The notes under the pieces: model-generated
Seen by the model: only the letters and a program-made list of their open reading frames with translations
Told to the model about the DNA's origin: nothing
Database searches by the model: none
Assembly (NCBI GenBank): GCA_037893225.1
Contig: JAZGUH010000364.1
Span: 700,562-764,561 of the forward strand
Source of the DNA: Hippasteria phrygiana
Lineage: Eukaryota > Echinodermata > Asteroidea > Valvatida > Goniasteridae
Direction of reading: 5' to 3'
DNA length: 64,000 bases
In this document: piece after piece, positions 1 to 15,044 of the stretch
Position numbering within the stretch: position 1 is the stretch's first letter
Layout: each line of letters opens with the position of its first letter
Position numbers and translations under genes: made by a program

Positions 1-1666
1 GCGCTCTACCAACTGAGCTATCTTGGCCTATGTTGGCGGTCTCCCAAATTGTCATTGTCTTTGTTCGGGTGGGCGCTAGTCAGAAGTCATGAACCCAGAA
101 TGCTGTATAGCCAGGGATCACACCAAATTTTACGATACAACCTGGGAAGCGACATTGTGGGGATCACTCATTGAGGATACGACTTTATATAGATTTGAAT
201 ACATTTTCACAGTGAACAAAGAAACTGGCTGGAGCGGGATTCGAACCTGCGACCTCCGGGTTCCTTACCGGCGCTCTACCAACTGAGCTATCTTGCCCTA
301 TGTCGGCGGTCTCCCAAATTGTCAGTATCTTTGTTCGGGTGGGCGCTAGTCAGAAGTCATAAACCCAGAATGCTGTATAGCCAGGGATCACACCCAATGT
401 TACGATACAACCTGGGAAGCGACATTGTGGGAATCACTCAATGAGGATACGACTTTTTAACTTATTATTCGTCAATCCACAAGGAAAGCTGACTAGGTAA
501 ATTTGAATACAATTTTCACAGTGAACAAAGAAACTGGTAGGAGCGGAATTCGAACTTGCGACCTCCAAATTACAGCACGGGCGGTCTACCAACTGAGCTA
601 TCTTGCCCTATATTGGCGGTCTTCCAAATTGTCATTGTCTTTGTTCGGGTTGCCGCTAGTCAGAAGTCATCAACCCAGAATGCTGTATAGTCAGGGATCA
701 CACCCAATTTTACGATACAACCTGGGAAGCGACATTGTGGGGATCACTCATTGAGGATACGACTTTATATAAATTTGAATACATTTTCACAGTGAACAAA
801 GAAACTGGCTGGAGCGGGATTCGAACATGCGACCTCCGAGTTACCGCACGGGCGGTCTACCATCTGAGCTATCTTGCCCTATGTTTTTCGGTCTTCCAAA
901 TTGTCATTGTCTTTGTTCGGGTGGGCGCTAGTCAGAAGTCATCAACCCAGAATGCTGTATAGCCAGGGATCACTCCCAATTTTACGATACAACATGGGAA
1001 GCGACATTGTGGGAATCACTCAATGAGTGATACGACTTTTTAACTTATTATTCGTCAATCCACAAGGAAAGCTGACTAGGTAAATTTGAATACAATTTTC
1101 ACAGTGAACAAAGAAACTGGCTGGAGCGGGATTCGAACCTGCGACTTCCGCGTTACCGTACCGGCGCTCTACCAACTGAGCTATCTTGGCCTATGTTGGC
1201 GGTCTCCCAAATTGTCATTGTCTTTGTTCGGGTGGGCGCTAGTCAGAAGTCATGAACCCAGAAAATGCTGTATAGCCAGGGATGACACCCAATTTTACGA
1301 TACAAACTGGGAAGCGACATTGTGGGGATCACTCATTGAGGATACGACTTTATATAAATTTGAATACATTTTCACAGTGAACAAAGAAACTGACTGGAGC
1401 GGGATTCGAACCTGCGACATCCGGGTTACCGTACCAGCGCTCTACCAACTGAGCTATCTTGCCCTATATTGGCGGTCTCCCAAATTGTCATTGTCTTTGT
1501 TCGGGTTGGCGCTAGTCAGAAGTGATGAATCCAGAATGCTGTATAGCCAGGGATCACACCCAATTTTACGATACAACCTGGGAAGCGACATTGTGGGGAT
1601 CACTCATTGAGGATACGACTTTATACAGATTTGAATACATTTTCACAGTGAACAAAGAAACTGGCA

Positions 1667-1937
1667 GGAGCGGGATTCGAACCTCCGACTTCCGCGTTAC
1701 CGTACCGGCGCTCTACCAACTGAGCTATCTTGGCCTATGTTGGCGGTCTCCCAAATTGTCATTGTCTTTGTTCGGGTGGGCGCTAGTCAGAAGTCATGAA
1801 CCCAGAATGCTGTATAGCCAGGGATCACACCAAATTTTACGATACAACCTGGGAAGCGACATTGTGGGGATCACTCATTGAGGATACGACTTTATATAGA
1901 TTTGAATACATTTTCACAGTGAACAAAGAAACTGGCT
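1667..1937 (-). repeat. Prototype short unit, about 271 bp
   Basis: A representative short unit. It differs from the long unit mainly by absence of about 39 bp between GAGGATACGACTTT and AATTTGAATAC, where the long form has TTAACTTATTATTCGTCAAT and the ensuing AGGAAAGCTGACTAGG. The bridging sequence is TATATA- or TATACA-like. Both length forms share the same head and body, so the difference is one insertion or deletion that was then spread by multi-unit duplication. Confidence 0.8.
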
Positions 1938-3497
1938 GGAGCGGGATTCGAACCTGCGACCTCCGGGTTCCTTACCGGCGCTCTACCAACTGAGCTATCT
2001 TGCCCTATGTCGGCGGTCTCCCAAATTGTCAGTATCTTTGTTCGGGTGGGCGCTAGTCAGAAGTCATAAACCCAGAATGCTGTATAGCCAGGGATCACAC
2101 CCAATGTTACGATACAACCTGGGAAGCGACATTGTGGGAATCACTCAATGAGGATACGACTTTTTAACTTATTATTCGTCAATCCACAAGGAAAGCTGAC
2201 TAGGTAAATTTGAATACAATTTTCACAGTGAACAAAGAAACTGGTAGGAGCGGAATTCGAACTTGCGACCTCCAAATTACAGCACGGGCGGTCTACCAAC
2301 TGAGCTATCTTGCCCTATATTGGCGGTCTCCCAAATTGTCATTGTCTTTGTTCGGGTTGCCGCTAGTCAGAAGTGATGAACCCAGAATGCTGTATAGCCA
2401 GGGATCACACCCAATTTTACGATACAACCTGGGAAGCGACATTGTGGGGATCACTCATTGAGGATACGACTTTATACAGATTTGAATACATTTTCACAGT
2501 GAACAAAGAAACTGGCAGGAGCGAGATTCGAACCTCCGACTTCCGCGTTACCGTACCGGCGCTCTACCAACTGAGCTATCTTGGCCTATGTTGGCGGTCT
2601 CCCAAATTGTCATTGTCTTTGTTCGGGTGGGCGCTAGTCAGAAGTCATGAACCCAGAATGCTGTATAGCCAGGGATCACACCAAATTTTACGATACAACC
2701 TGGGAAGCGACATTGTGGGGATCACTCATTGAGGATACGACTTTATATAGATTTGAATACATTTTCACAGTGAACAAAGAAACTGGCTGGAGCGGGATTC
2801 GAACCTGCGACCTCCGGGTTCCTTACCGGCGCTCTACCAACTGAGCTATCTTGCCCTATGTCGGCGGTCTCCCAAATTGTCAGTATCTTTGTTCGGGTGG
2901 GCGCTAGTCAGAAGTCATAAACCCAGAATGCTGTATAGCCAGGGATCACACCCAATGTTACGATACAACCTGGGAAGCGACATTGTGGGAATCACTCAAT
3001 GAGGATACGACTTTTTAACTTATTATTCGTCAATCCACAAGGAAAGCTGACTAGGTAAATTTGAATACAATTTTCACAGTGAACAAAGAAACTGGTAGGA
3101 GCGGAATTCGAACTTGCGACCTCCAAATTACAGCACGGGCGGTCTACCAACTGAGCTATCTTGCCCTATATTGGCGGTCTCCCAAATTGTCATTGTCTTT
3201 GTTCGGGTTGCCGCTAGTCAGAAGTCATCAACCCAGAATGCTGTATAGTCAGGGATCACACCCAATTTTACGATACAACCTGGGAAGCGACATTGTGGGG
3301 ATCACTCATTGAGGATACGACTTTATATAAATTTGAATACATTTTCACAGTGAACAAAGAAACTGGCTGGAGCGGGATTCGAACATGCGACCTCCGAGTT
3401 ACCGCACGGGCGGTCTACCAACTGAGCTATCTTGCCCTATATTGGCGGTCTCCCAAATTGTCATTGTCTTTGTTCGGGTTGGCGCTAGTCAGAAGTC
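1796..3497. repeat. Higher-order repeat, 851-bp period (three units)
   Basis: A three-unit group (271+271+309 bp) is repeated. Landmarks at 1796, 2210 and 2373 recur at 2647, 3061 and about 3224 with near-identical sequence. The 89-754 stretch also reappears 1707 bp further on (1796-2461), about twice this period, so the start of the window belongs to the same family. Exact ends are approximate. Confidence 0.7.
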
Positions 3498-6400
3498 ATA
3501 AACCCAGAATGCTGTATAGCCAGGGATCACACCCAATTTTACGATACAACCTGGGAAGCGACATTGTGGGAATCACTCAATGAGTGATACGACTTTTTAA
3601 CTTATTATTCGTCAATCCACAAGGAAAGCTGACTAGGTAAGTTTGAATACAATTTTCACAGTGAACAAAGAAACTGGCCGGAGCGGGATTCGAACCTGCG
3701 ACTTCCGCGTTACCGTACCGGCGCTCTACCAACTGAGCTATCTTGGACTATGTTGGCGGTCTCCCAAATTGTCATTGTCTTTGTTCGGGTGGGCGCTAGT
3801 CAGAAGTCATGAACCCAGAATGCTGTATAGCCAGGGATGACACCCAATTTTACGATACAAACTGGGAAGCGACATTGTGGGGATCACTCATTGAGGATAC
3901 GACTTTATATAAATTTGAATACATTTTCACAGTGAACAAAGAAACTGACTGGAGCGGGATTCGAACCTGCGACATCCGGGTTACCGTACCAGCGCTCTAC
4001 CAACTGAGCTATCTTGCCCTATATTGGCGGTCTCCCAAATTGTCATTGTCTTTGTTCGGGTTGGCGCTAGTTAGAAGTGATGAACCCAGATGCTGTATAG
4101 CCAGGGATCACACCCAATTTTACGATACAACCTGGGAAGCGACATTGTGGGGATCACTCATTGAGGATACGACTTTATATAGATTTGAATACATTTTCAC
4201 AGTGAACAAAGAAACTGGCTGGAGCGGGATTGGAACCTGCGACCTCCGCGTTACCGTACCGCCGCTCTACCAACTGAGCTATCTTGGCCTATGTTGGCGG
4301 TCTCCCAAATTGTCATTGTCTTTGTTCGGGAGGGCGCTAGTCAGAAGTCATGAACCCAGAATGCTGTATAGCCAGGGATCACACCAAATTTTACGATACA
4401 ACCTGGGAAGCGACATTGTGGGGATCACTCATTGAGGATACGACTTTATATAGATTTGAATACATTTTCACAGTGAACAAAGAAACTGGCTGGAGCGGGA
4501 TTCGAACCTGCGACCTCCGGGTTCCTTACCGGCGCTCAACCAACTGAGCTATCTTGCCCTATGTCGGCGGTCTCCCAAATTGTCAGTATCTTTGTTCGGG
4601 TGGGCGCTAGTCAGAAGTCATCAACCCAGAATGCTGTATAGCCAGGGATCACACCCAATTTTACGATACAACCTGGGAAGCGACATTGTGGGAATCACTC
4701 AATGAGGATACGACTTTTTAACTTATTATTCGTCAATCCACAAGGAAAGCTCACTAGGTAAATTTGAATACAATTTTCACAGTGAACAAAGAAACTGGCA
4801 GGAGCAGAATTCGAACTTGCGACCTCCAAATTACCGCACGGGCGGTCTACCAACTGAGCTATCTTGCCCTATATTGGCGGTCTCCCAAATTGTCATTGTC
4901 TTTGTTCGGGTTGCCGCTAGTCAGAAGTCATAAACCCAGAATGCTGTATAGCCAGGGATCACACCCAATTTTACGATACAACCTGGGAAGCGACATTGTG
5001 GGGATCACTCATTGAGGATACGACTTTATATAGATTTGAATACATTTTCACAGTGAACAAAGAAACTGGCTGGAGCGGGATTCGAACCTGCGACCTCCGG
5101 GTTCCTTACCGGCGCTCTACCAACTGAGCTATCTTGCCCTATGTCGGCGGTCTCCCAAATTGTCAGTATCTTTGTTCGGGTGGGCGCTAGTCAGAAGTCA
5201 TAAACCCAGAATGCTGTATAGCCAGGGATCACACCCAATGTTACGATACAACCTGGGAAGCGACATTGTGGGAATCACTCAATGAGGATACGACTTTTTA
5301 ACTTATTATTCGTCAATCCACAAGGAAAGCTGACTAGGTAAATTTGAATACAATTTTCACAGTGAACAAAGAAACTGGTAGGAGCGGAATTCGAACTTGC
5401 GACCTCCAAATTACAGCACGGGCGGTCTACCAACTGAGCTATCTTGCCCTATATTGGCGGTCTCCCAAATTGTCATTGTCTTTGTTCGGGTTGCCGCTAG
5501 TCAGAAGTCATCAACCCAGAATGCTGTATAGTCAGGGATCACACCCAATTTTACGATACAACCTGGGAAGCGACATTGTGGGGATCACTCATTGAGGATA
5601 CGACTTTATATAAATTTGAATACATTTTCACAGTGAACAAAGAAACTGGCTGGAGCGGGATTCGAACATGCGACCTCCGAGTTACCGCACGGGCGGTCTA
5701 CCAACTGAGCTATCTTGCCCTATATTGGCGGTCTCCCAAATTGTCATTGTCTTTGTTCGGGTTGGCGCTAGTCAGAAGTCATAAACCCAGAATGCTGTAT
5801 AGCCAGGGATCACACCCAATTTTACGATACAACCTGGGAAGCGACATTGTGGGAATCACTCAATGAGTGATACGACTTTTTAACTTATTATTCGTCAATC
5901 CACAAGGAAAGCTGACTAGGTAAGTTTGAATACAATTTTCACAGTGAACAAAGAAACTGGCCGGAGCGGGATTCGAACCTGCGACTTCCGCGTTACCGTA
6001 CCGGCGCTCTACCAACTGAGCTATCTTGGACTATGTTGGCGGTCTCCCAAATTGTCATTGTCTTTGTTCGGGTGGGCGCTAGTCAGAAGTCATGAACCCA
6101 GAATGCTGTATAGCCAGGGATGACACCCAATTTTACGATACAAACTGGGAAGCGACATTGTGGGGATCACTCATTGAGGATACGACTTTATATAAATTTG
6201 AATACATTTTCACAGTGAACAAAGAAACTGACTGGAGCGGGATTCGAACCTGCGACATCCGGGTTACCGTACCAGCGCTCTACCAACTGAGCTATCTTGC
6301 CCTATATTGGCGGTCTCCCAAATTGTCATTGTCTTTGTTCGGGTTGGCGCTAGTTAGAAGTGATGAACCCAGATGCTGTATAGCCAGGGATCACACCCAA

Positions 6401-7287
6401 TTTTACGATACAACCTGGGAAGCGACATTGTGGGGATCACTCATTGAGGATACGACTTTATATAGATTTGAATACATTTTCACAGTGAACAAAGAAACTG
6501 GCTGGAGCGGGATTGGAACCTGCGACCTCCGCGTTACCGTACCGCCGCTCTACCAACTGAGCTATCTTGGCCTATGTTGGCGGTCTCCCAAATTGTCATT
6601 GTCTTTGTTCGGGAGGGCGCTAGTCAGAAGTCATGAACCCAGAATGCTGTATAGCCAGGGATCACACCAAATTTTACGATACAACCTGGGAAGCGACATT
6701 GTGGGGATCACTCATTGAGGATACGACTTTATATAGATTTGAATACATTTTCACAGTGAACAAAGAAACTGGCTGGAGCGGGATTCGAACCTGCGACCTC
6801 CGGGTTCCTTACCGGCGCTCAACCAACTGAGCTATCTTGCCCTATGTCGGCGGTCTCCCAAATTGTCAGTATCTTTGTTCGGGTGGGCGCTAGTCAGAAG
6901 TCATCAACCCAGAATGCTGTATAGCCAGGGATCACACCCAATTTTACGATACAACCTGGGAAGCGACATTGTGGGAATCACTCAATGAGGATACGACTTT
7001 TTAACTTATTATTCGTCAATCCACAAGGAAAGCTCACTAGGTAAATTTGAATACAATTTTCACAGTGAACAAAGAAACTGGCAGGAGCAGAATTCGAACT
7101 TGCGACCTCCAAATTACCGCACGGGCGGTCTACCAACTGAGCTATCTTGCCCTATATTGGCGGTCTCCCAAATTGTCATTGTCTTTGTTCGGGTTGCCGC
7201 TAGTCAGAAGTCATAAACCCAGAATGCTGTATAGCCAGGGATCACACCCAATTTTACGATACAACCTGGGAAGCGACATTGTGGGGA
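2722..7287. repeat. Higher-order repeat, two copies of 2283 bp
   Basis: Landmarks at 3061, 3293, 3643, 3809, 4350 and 4764 recur 2283 bp later (5344, 5576, 5926, 6092, 6633, 7047). Shared rare changes prove common descent, for example the AGATGCTG deletion at 4089 and 6372 and GCTCAACCAAC at 4535 and 6818. Copies split near 5004. A third, recombined copy follows, with 7898-8731 matching the first part at a 2554-bp offset and 8917-9582 matching the later part at 2284. Confidence 0.75.
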
Positions 7288-10200
7288 TCACTCATTGAGG
7301 ATACGACTTTATACAGATTTGAATACATTTTCACAGTGAACAAAGAAACTGGCAGGAGCGGGATTCGAACCTCCGACTTCCGCGTTACCGTACCGGCGCT
7401 CTACCAACTGAGCTATCTTGGCCTATGTTGGCGGTCTCCCAAATTGTCATTGTCTTTGTTCGGGTGGGCGCTAGTCAGAAGTCATGAACCCAGAATGCTG
7501 TATAGCCAGGGATCACACCAAATTTTACGATACAACCTGGGAAGCGACATTGTGGGGATCACTCATTGAGGATACGACTTTATATAGATTTGAATACATT
7601 TTCACAGTGAACAAAGAAACTGGCTGGAGCGGGATTCGAACCTGCGACCTCCGGGTTCCTTACCGGCGCTCTACCAACTGAGCTATCTTGCCCTATGTCG
7701 GCGGTCTCCCAAATTGTCAGTATCTTTGTTCGGGTGGGCGCTAGTCAGAAGTCATAAACCCAGAATGCTGTATAGCCAGGGATCACACCCAATGTTACGA
7801 TACAACCTGGGAAGCGACATTGTGGGAATCACTCAATGAGGATACGACTTTTTAACTTATTATTCGTCAATCCACAAGGAAAGCTGACTAGGTAAATTTG
7901 AATACAATTTTCACAGTGAACAAAGAAACTGGTAGGAGCGGAATTCGAACTTGCGACCTCCAAATTACAGCACGGGCGGTCTACCAACTGAGCTATCTTG
8001 CCCTATATTGGCGGTCTCCCAAATTGTCATTGTCTTTGTTCGGGTTGCCGCTAGTCAGAAGTCATCAACCCAGAATGCTGTATAGTCAGGGATCACACCC
8101 AATTTTACGATACAACCTGGGAAGCGACATTGTGGGGATCACTCATTGAGGATACGACTTTATATAAATTTGAATACATTTTCACAGTGAACAAAGAAAC
8201 TGGCTGGAGCGGGATTCGAACATGCGACCTCCGAGTTACCGCACGGGCGGTCTACCAACTGAGCTATCTTGCCCTATATTGGCGGTCTCCCAAATTGTCA
8301 TTGTCTTTGTTCGGGTTGGCGCTAGTCAGAAGTCATAAACCCAGAATGCTGTATAGCCAGGGATCACACCCAATTTTACGATACAACCTGGGAAGCGACA
8401 TTGTGGGAATCACTCAATGAGTGATACGACTTTTTAACTTATTATTCGTCAATCCACAAGGAAAGCTGACTAGGTAAGTTTGAATACAATTTTCACAGTG
8501 AACAAAGAAACTGGCCGGAGCGGGATTCGAACCTGCGACTTCCGCGTTACCGTACCGGCGCTCTACCAACTGAGCTATCTTGGACTATGTTGGCGGTCTC
8601 CCAAATTGTCATTGTCTTTGTTCGGGTGGGCGCTAGTCAGAAGTGATGAACCCAGAATGCTGTATAGCCAGGGATCACACCCAATTTTACGATACAACCT
8701 GGGAAGCGACATTGTGGGGATCACTCATTGAGGATACGACTTTATATAGATTTGAATACATTTTCCCAGTGAACAAAGAAACTGGCTGGAGCGGGATTGG
8801 AACCTGCGACCTCCGCGTTACCGTACCGCCGCTCTACCAACTGAGCTATCTTGGCCTATGTTGGCGGTCTCCCAAATTGTCATTGTCTTTGTTCGGGAGG
8901 GCGCTAGTCAGAAGTCATGAACCCAGAATGCTGTATAGCCAGGGATCACACCAAATTTTACGATACAACCTGGGAAGCGACATTGTGGGGATCACTCATT
9001 GAGGATACGACTTTATATAGATTTGAATACATTTTCACAGTGAACAAAGAAACTGGCTGGAGCGGGATTCGAACCTGCGACCTCCGGGTTCCTTACCGGC
9101 GCTCAACCAACTGAGCTATCTTGCCCTATGTCGGCGGTCTCCCAAATTGTCAGTATCTTTGTTCGGGTGGGCGCTAGTCAGAAGTCATCAACCCAGAATG
9201 CTGTATAGCCAGGGATCACACCCAATTTTACGATACAACCTGGGAAGCGACATTGTGGGAATCACTCAATGAGGATACGACTTTTTAACTTATTATTCGT
9301 CAATCCACAAGGAAAGCTCACTAGGTAAATTTGAATACAATTTTCACAGTGAACAAAGAAACTGGCAGGAGCAGAATTCGAACTTGCGACCTCCAAATTA
9401 CCGCACGGGCGGTCTACCAACTGAGCTATCTTGCCCTATATTGGCGGTCTCCCAAAATGTCATTGTCTTTGTTCGGGTTGCCGCTAGTCAGAAGTCATAA
9501 ACCCAGAATGCTGTATAGCCAGGGATCACACCCAATTTTACGATACAACCTGGGAAGCGACATTGTGGGGATCACTCATTGAGGATACGACTTTATATAA
9601 ATTTGAATACATTTTCACAGTGAACAAAGAAACTGACTGGAGCGGGATTCGAACCTGCGACATCCGGGTTACCGTACCAGCGCTCTACCAACTGAGCTAT
9701 CTTGCCCTATATTGGCGGTCTCCCAAATTGTCATTGTCTTTGTTCGGGTTGGCGCTAGTCAGAAGTGATGAACCCAGAATGCTGTATAGCCAGGGATCAC
9801 ACCCAATTTTACGATACAACCTGGGAAGCGACATTGTGGGGATCACTCATTGAGGATACGACTTTATATAGATTTGAATACATTTTCACAGTGAACAAAG
9901 AAACTGGCTGGAGCGGGATTGGAACCTGCGTAATCCGCGTTACCGTACCGCCGCTCTACCAACTGAGCTATCTTGGCCTATGTTGGCGGTCTCCCAAATT
10001 GTCATTGTCTTTGTTCGGGTGGGCGCTAGTCAGAAGTCATGAACCCAGAATGCTGTATAGCCAGGGATCACACCAAATTTTACGATACAACCTGGAAAGC
10101 GACATTGTGGGGATCACTCATTGAGGATACGACTTTATATAGATTTGAATACATTTTCACAGTGAACAAAGAAACTGGCTGGAGCGGGATTCGAACCTGC

Positions 10201-10452
10201 GACCTCCGGGTTCCTTACCGGCGCTCTACCAACTGAGCTATCTTGCCCTATGTCGGCGGTCTCCCAAATTGTCAGTATCTTTGTTCGGGTGGGCGCTAGT
10301 CAGAAGTCATAAACCCAGAATGCTGTATAGCCAGGGATCAAACCCAATTTTACGATACAACCTGGGAAGCGACATTGTGGGAATCACTCAATGAGGATAC
10401 GACTTTTTAACTTATTATTCGTCAATCCACAAGGAAAGCTGACTAGGTAAAT

Positions 10453-13400
10453 TTGAATACAATTTTCACAGTGAACAAAGAAACTGGCAGGAGCGGAATT
10501 CGAACTTGCGACCTCCAAATTACCGCACGGGCGGTCTACCAACTGAGCTATCTTGCCCTATATTGGCGGTCTCCCAAATTGTCATTGTCTTTGTTCGGGT
10601 TGGCGCTAGTCAGAAGTCATAAACCCAGAATGCTGTATAGCCGGGGATCACACCCAATTTTACGATACAACCTGGGAAGCGACATTGTGGGGATCACTCA
10701 TTGAGGATACGACTTTATATAAATTTGAATACATTTTCACAGTGAACAAAGAAACTGGCTGGAGCGGGATTCGAACATGCGACCTCCGAGTTACCGCACG
10801 GGCGCTCTACCAACTGAGCTATCTTGCCCTATGTTGGCGGTCTTCCAAATTGTCATTGTCTTTGTTCGGATGGGCGCTAGTCAGAAGTCATCAACCCAGA
10901 ATGCTGTATAGCCAGGGATCACACCCAATTTTACGATACAACCTGGGAAGCGACATTGTGGGAATCACTCAATGAGGATACGACTTTTTAACTTATTATT
11001 CGTCAATCCACAAGGAAAGCTGACTAGGTAAATTTGAATACAATTTTCACAGTGAAAAAAGAAACTGGCAGGAGCGGGATTCGAACTTGCGACCTCCGAG
11101 TTACCGCACGGGCGCTCTACCATCTGAGCTATCTTGCCCTATGTTTTTCGGTCTTCCAAATTGTCATTGTCTTTGTTCGGGTGGGCGCTAGTCAGAAGTC
11201 ATCAACCCAGAATGCTGTATAGCCAGGGATCACCCCCAATTTTACGATACAACATGGGAAGCGACATTGTGGGAATCACTCAATGAGTGATACGACTTTT
11301 TAACTTATTATTCGTCAATCCACAAGGAAAGCTGACTAGGTAAGTTTGAATACAATTTTCACAGTGAACAAAGAAACTGGCAGGAGAGGGATTCGAACCT
11401 GCGACTTCCGCGTTACCGTACCGGCGCTCTACCAACTGAGCTATCTTGGACTATGTTGGCGGTCTCCCAAATTGTCATTGTCTTTGTTCGGGTGGGCGCT
11501 AGTCAGAAGTCATGAACCCAGAATGCTGTATAGCCAGGGATGACACCCAATTTTACGATACAAACTGGGAAGCGACATTGTGGGGATCACTCATTGAGGA
11601 TACGACTTTATATAAATTTGAATACATTTTCACAGTGAACAAAGAAACTGACTGGAGCGGGATTCGAACCTGCGACATCCGGGTTACCGTACCAGCGCTC
11701 TACCAACTGAGCTATCTTGCCCTATATTGGCGGTCTCCCAAATTGTCATTGTCTTTGTTCGGGTTGGCGCTAGTTAGAAGTGATGAACCCAGAATGCTGT
11801 ATAGCCAGGGATCACACCCAATTTTACGATACAACCTGGGAAGCGTCATTGTGGGGATCACTCATTGAGGATACGACTTTATATAGATTTGAATACATTT
11901 TCACAGTGAACAAAGAAACTGGCTGGAGCGGGATTGGAACCTGCGACCTCCGCGTTACCGTACCGCCGCTCTACCAACTGAGCTATCTTGGCCTATGTTG
12001 GCGGTCTCCCAAATTGTCATTGTCTTTGTTCGGGAGGGCGCTAGTCAGAAGTCATGAACCCAGAATGCTGTATAGCCAGGGATCACACCAAATTTTACGA
12101 TACAACCTGGGAAGCGACATTGTGGGGATCACTCATTGAGGATACGACTTTATATAGATTTGAATACATTTTCACAGTGAACAAAGAAACTGGCTGGAGC
12201 GGGATTCGAACCTGCGACCTCCGGGTTCCTTACCGGCGCTCTACCAACTGAGCTATCTTGCCCTATGTCGGCGGTCTCCCAAATTGTCAGTATCTTTGTT
12301 CGGGTGGGCGCTAGTCAGAAGTCATAAACCCAGAATGCTGTATAGCCAGGGATCACACCCAATTTTACGATACAACCTGGGAAGCGACATTGTGGGAATC
12401 ACTCAATGAGGATACGACTTTTTAACTTATTATTCGTCAATCCACAAGGAAAGCTGACTAGGTAAATTTGAATACAATTTTCACAGTGAACAAAGAAACT
12501 GGCAGGAGCGGAATTCGAACTTGCGACCTCCAAATTACCGCACGGGCGGTCTACCAACTGAGCTATCTTGCCCTATATTGGCGGTCTCCCAAATTGTCAT
12601 TGTCTTTGTTCGGGTTGCCGCTAGTCAGAAGTCATCAACCCAGAATGCTGTATAGTCAGGGATCACACCCAATTTTACGATACAACCTGGGAAGCTACAT
12701 TGTGGGGATCACTCATTGAGGATACGACTTTATATAAATTTGAATACTTTTTCACAGTGAACAAAGAAACTGGCTGGAGCGGGATTCGAACATGCGACCT
12801 CCGAGTTACCGCACGGGCGGTCTACCAACTGAGCTATCTTGCCCTATATTGGCGGTCTCCCAAATTGTCATTGTCTTTGTTCGGGTTGGCGCTAGTCAGA
12901 AGTCATAAACCCAGAATGCTGTATAGCCAGGGATCACACCCAATTTTACGATACAACCTGGGAAGCGACATTGTGGGAATCACTCAATGAGTGATACGAC
13001 TTTTTAACTTATTATTCGTCAATCCACAAGGAAAGCTGACTAGGTAAGTTTGAATACAATTTTCACAGTGAACAAAGAAACTGGCCGGAGCGGGATTCGA
13101 ACCTGCGACTTCCGCGTTACCGTACCGGCGCTCTACCAACTGAGCTATCTTGGACTATGTTGGCGGTCTCCCAAATTGTCATTGTCTTTGTTCGGGTGGG
13201 CGCTAGTCAGAAGTCATGAACCCAGAATGCTGTATAGCCAGGGATGACACCCAATTTTACGATACAAACTGGGAAGCGACATTGTGGGGATCACTCATTG
13301 AGGATACGACTTTATATAGATTTGAATACATTTTCACAGTGAACAAAGAAACTGGCTGGAGCGGGATTCGAACCTGCGACCTCCGGGTTCCTTACCGGCG

Positions 13401-15044
13401 CTCTACCAACTGAGCTATCTTGCCCTATGTCGGCGGTCTCCCAAATTGTCAGTATCTTTGTTCGGGTGGGCGCTAGTCAGAAGTCATAAACCCAGAATGC
13501 TGTATAGCCAGGGATCAAACCCAATTTTACGATACAACCTGGGAAGCGACATTGTGGGAATCACTCAATGAGGATACGACTTTTTAACTTATTATTCGTC
13601 AATCCACAAGGAAAGCTGACTAGGTAAATTTGAATACAATTTTCACAGTGAACAAAGAAACTGGCAGGAGCGGAATTCGAACTTGCGACCTCCAAATTAC
13701 CGCACGGGCGGTCTACCAACTGAGCTATCTTGCCCTATATTGGCGGTCTCCCAAATTGTCATTGTCTTTGTTCGGGTTGGCGCTAGTCAGAAGTCATAAA
13801 CCCAGAATGCTGTATAGCCGGGGATCACACCCAATTTTACGATACAACCTGGGAAGCGACATTGTGGGGATCACTCATTGAGGATACGACTTTATATAAA
13901 TTTGAATACATTTTCACAGTGAACAAAGAAACTGGCTGGAGCGGGATTCGAACATGCGACCTCCGAGTTACCGCACGGGCGCTCTACCAACTGAGCTATC
14001 TTGCCCTATGTTGGCGGTCTTCCAAATTGTCATTGTCTTTGTTCGGATGGGCGCTAGTCAGAAGTCATCAACCCAGAATGCTGTATAGCCAGGGATCACA
14101 CCCAATTTTACGATACAACCTGGGAAGCGACATTGTGGGAATCACTCAATGAGGATACGACTTTTTAACTTATTATTCGTCAATCCACAAGGAAAGCTGA
14201 CTAGGTAAATTTGAATACAATTTTCACAGTGAAAAAAGAAACTGGCAGGAGCGGGATTCGAACTTGCGACCTCCGAGTTACCGCACGGGCGCTCTACCAT
14301 CTGAGCTATCTTGCCCTATGTTTTTCGGTCTTCCAAATTGTCATTGTCTTTGTTCGGGTGGGCGCTAGTCAGAAGTCATCAACCCAGAATGCTGTATAGC
14401 CAGGGATCACACCCAATTTTACGATACAACCTGGGAAGCGACATTGTGGGAATCACTCAATGAGGATACGACTTTTTAACTTATTATTCGTCAATCCACA
14501 AGGAAAGCTGACTAGGTAAATTTGAATACAATTTTCACAGTGAACAAAGAAACTGGCAGGAGCGGAATTCGAACTTGCGACCTCCAAATTACCGCACGGG
14601 CGGTCTACCAACTGAGCTATCTTGCCCTATATTGGCGGTCTCCCAAATTGTCATTGTCTTTGTTCGGGTTGCCGCTAGTCAGAAGTCATCAACCCAGAAT
14701 GCTGTATAGTCAGGGATCACACCCAATTTTACGATACAACCTGGGAAGCTACATTGTGGGGATCACTCATTGAGGATACGACTTTATATAAATTTGAATA
14801 CTTTTTCACAGTGAACAAAGAAACTGGCTGGAGCGGGATTCGAACATGCGACCTCCGAGTTACCGCACGGGCGGTCTACCAACTGAGCTATCTTGCCCTA
14901 TATTGGCGGTCTCCCAAATTGTCATTGTCTTTGTTCGGGTTGGCGCTAGTCAGAAGTCATAAACCCAGAATGCTGTATAGCCAGGGATCACACCCAATTT
15001 TACGATACAACCTGGGAAGCGACATTGTGGGGATCACTCATTGA
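10453..15044. repeat. Overlapping higher-order repeats (3177- and 2054-bp offsets)
   Basis: 10453-11222 reappears at 13630-14399 (offset 3177), including the rare GCCGGGGATC and TTCGGATGGG changes. 12468-12990 reappears at 14522-15044 (offset 2054), including the unique GGGAAGCTACATTG and GAATACTTTTTCAC changes. The two offsets interleave, which shows more than one exchange event. Confidence 0.65.
11055..11060 (-). terminator. Possible Pol III terminator (T6) after a tRNA-like head
   Basis: Plus-strand GTGAAAAAAG replaces the usual GTGAACAAAG, giving TTTTTT on the minus strand about 7-12 nt past the 3' end of the tRNA-like head that ends at 11067. Pol III stops at T4 or longer, so a transcript from this head would be about 80-85 nt. 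Similar runs occur near 14232, 17993, 18305, 18886, 20055, 20941, 21522, 22686 and 23577. Function is inferred. Confidence 0.4.
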
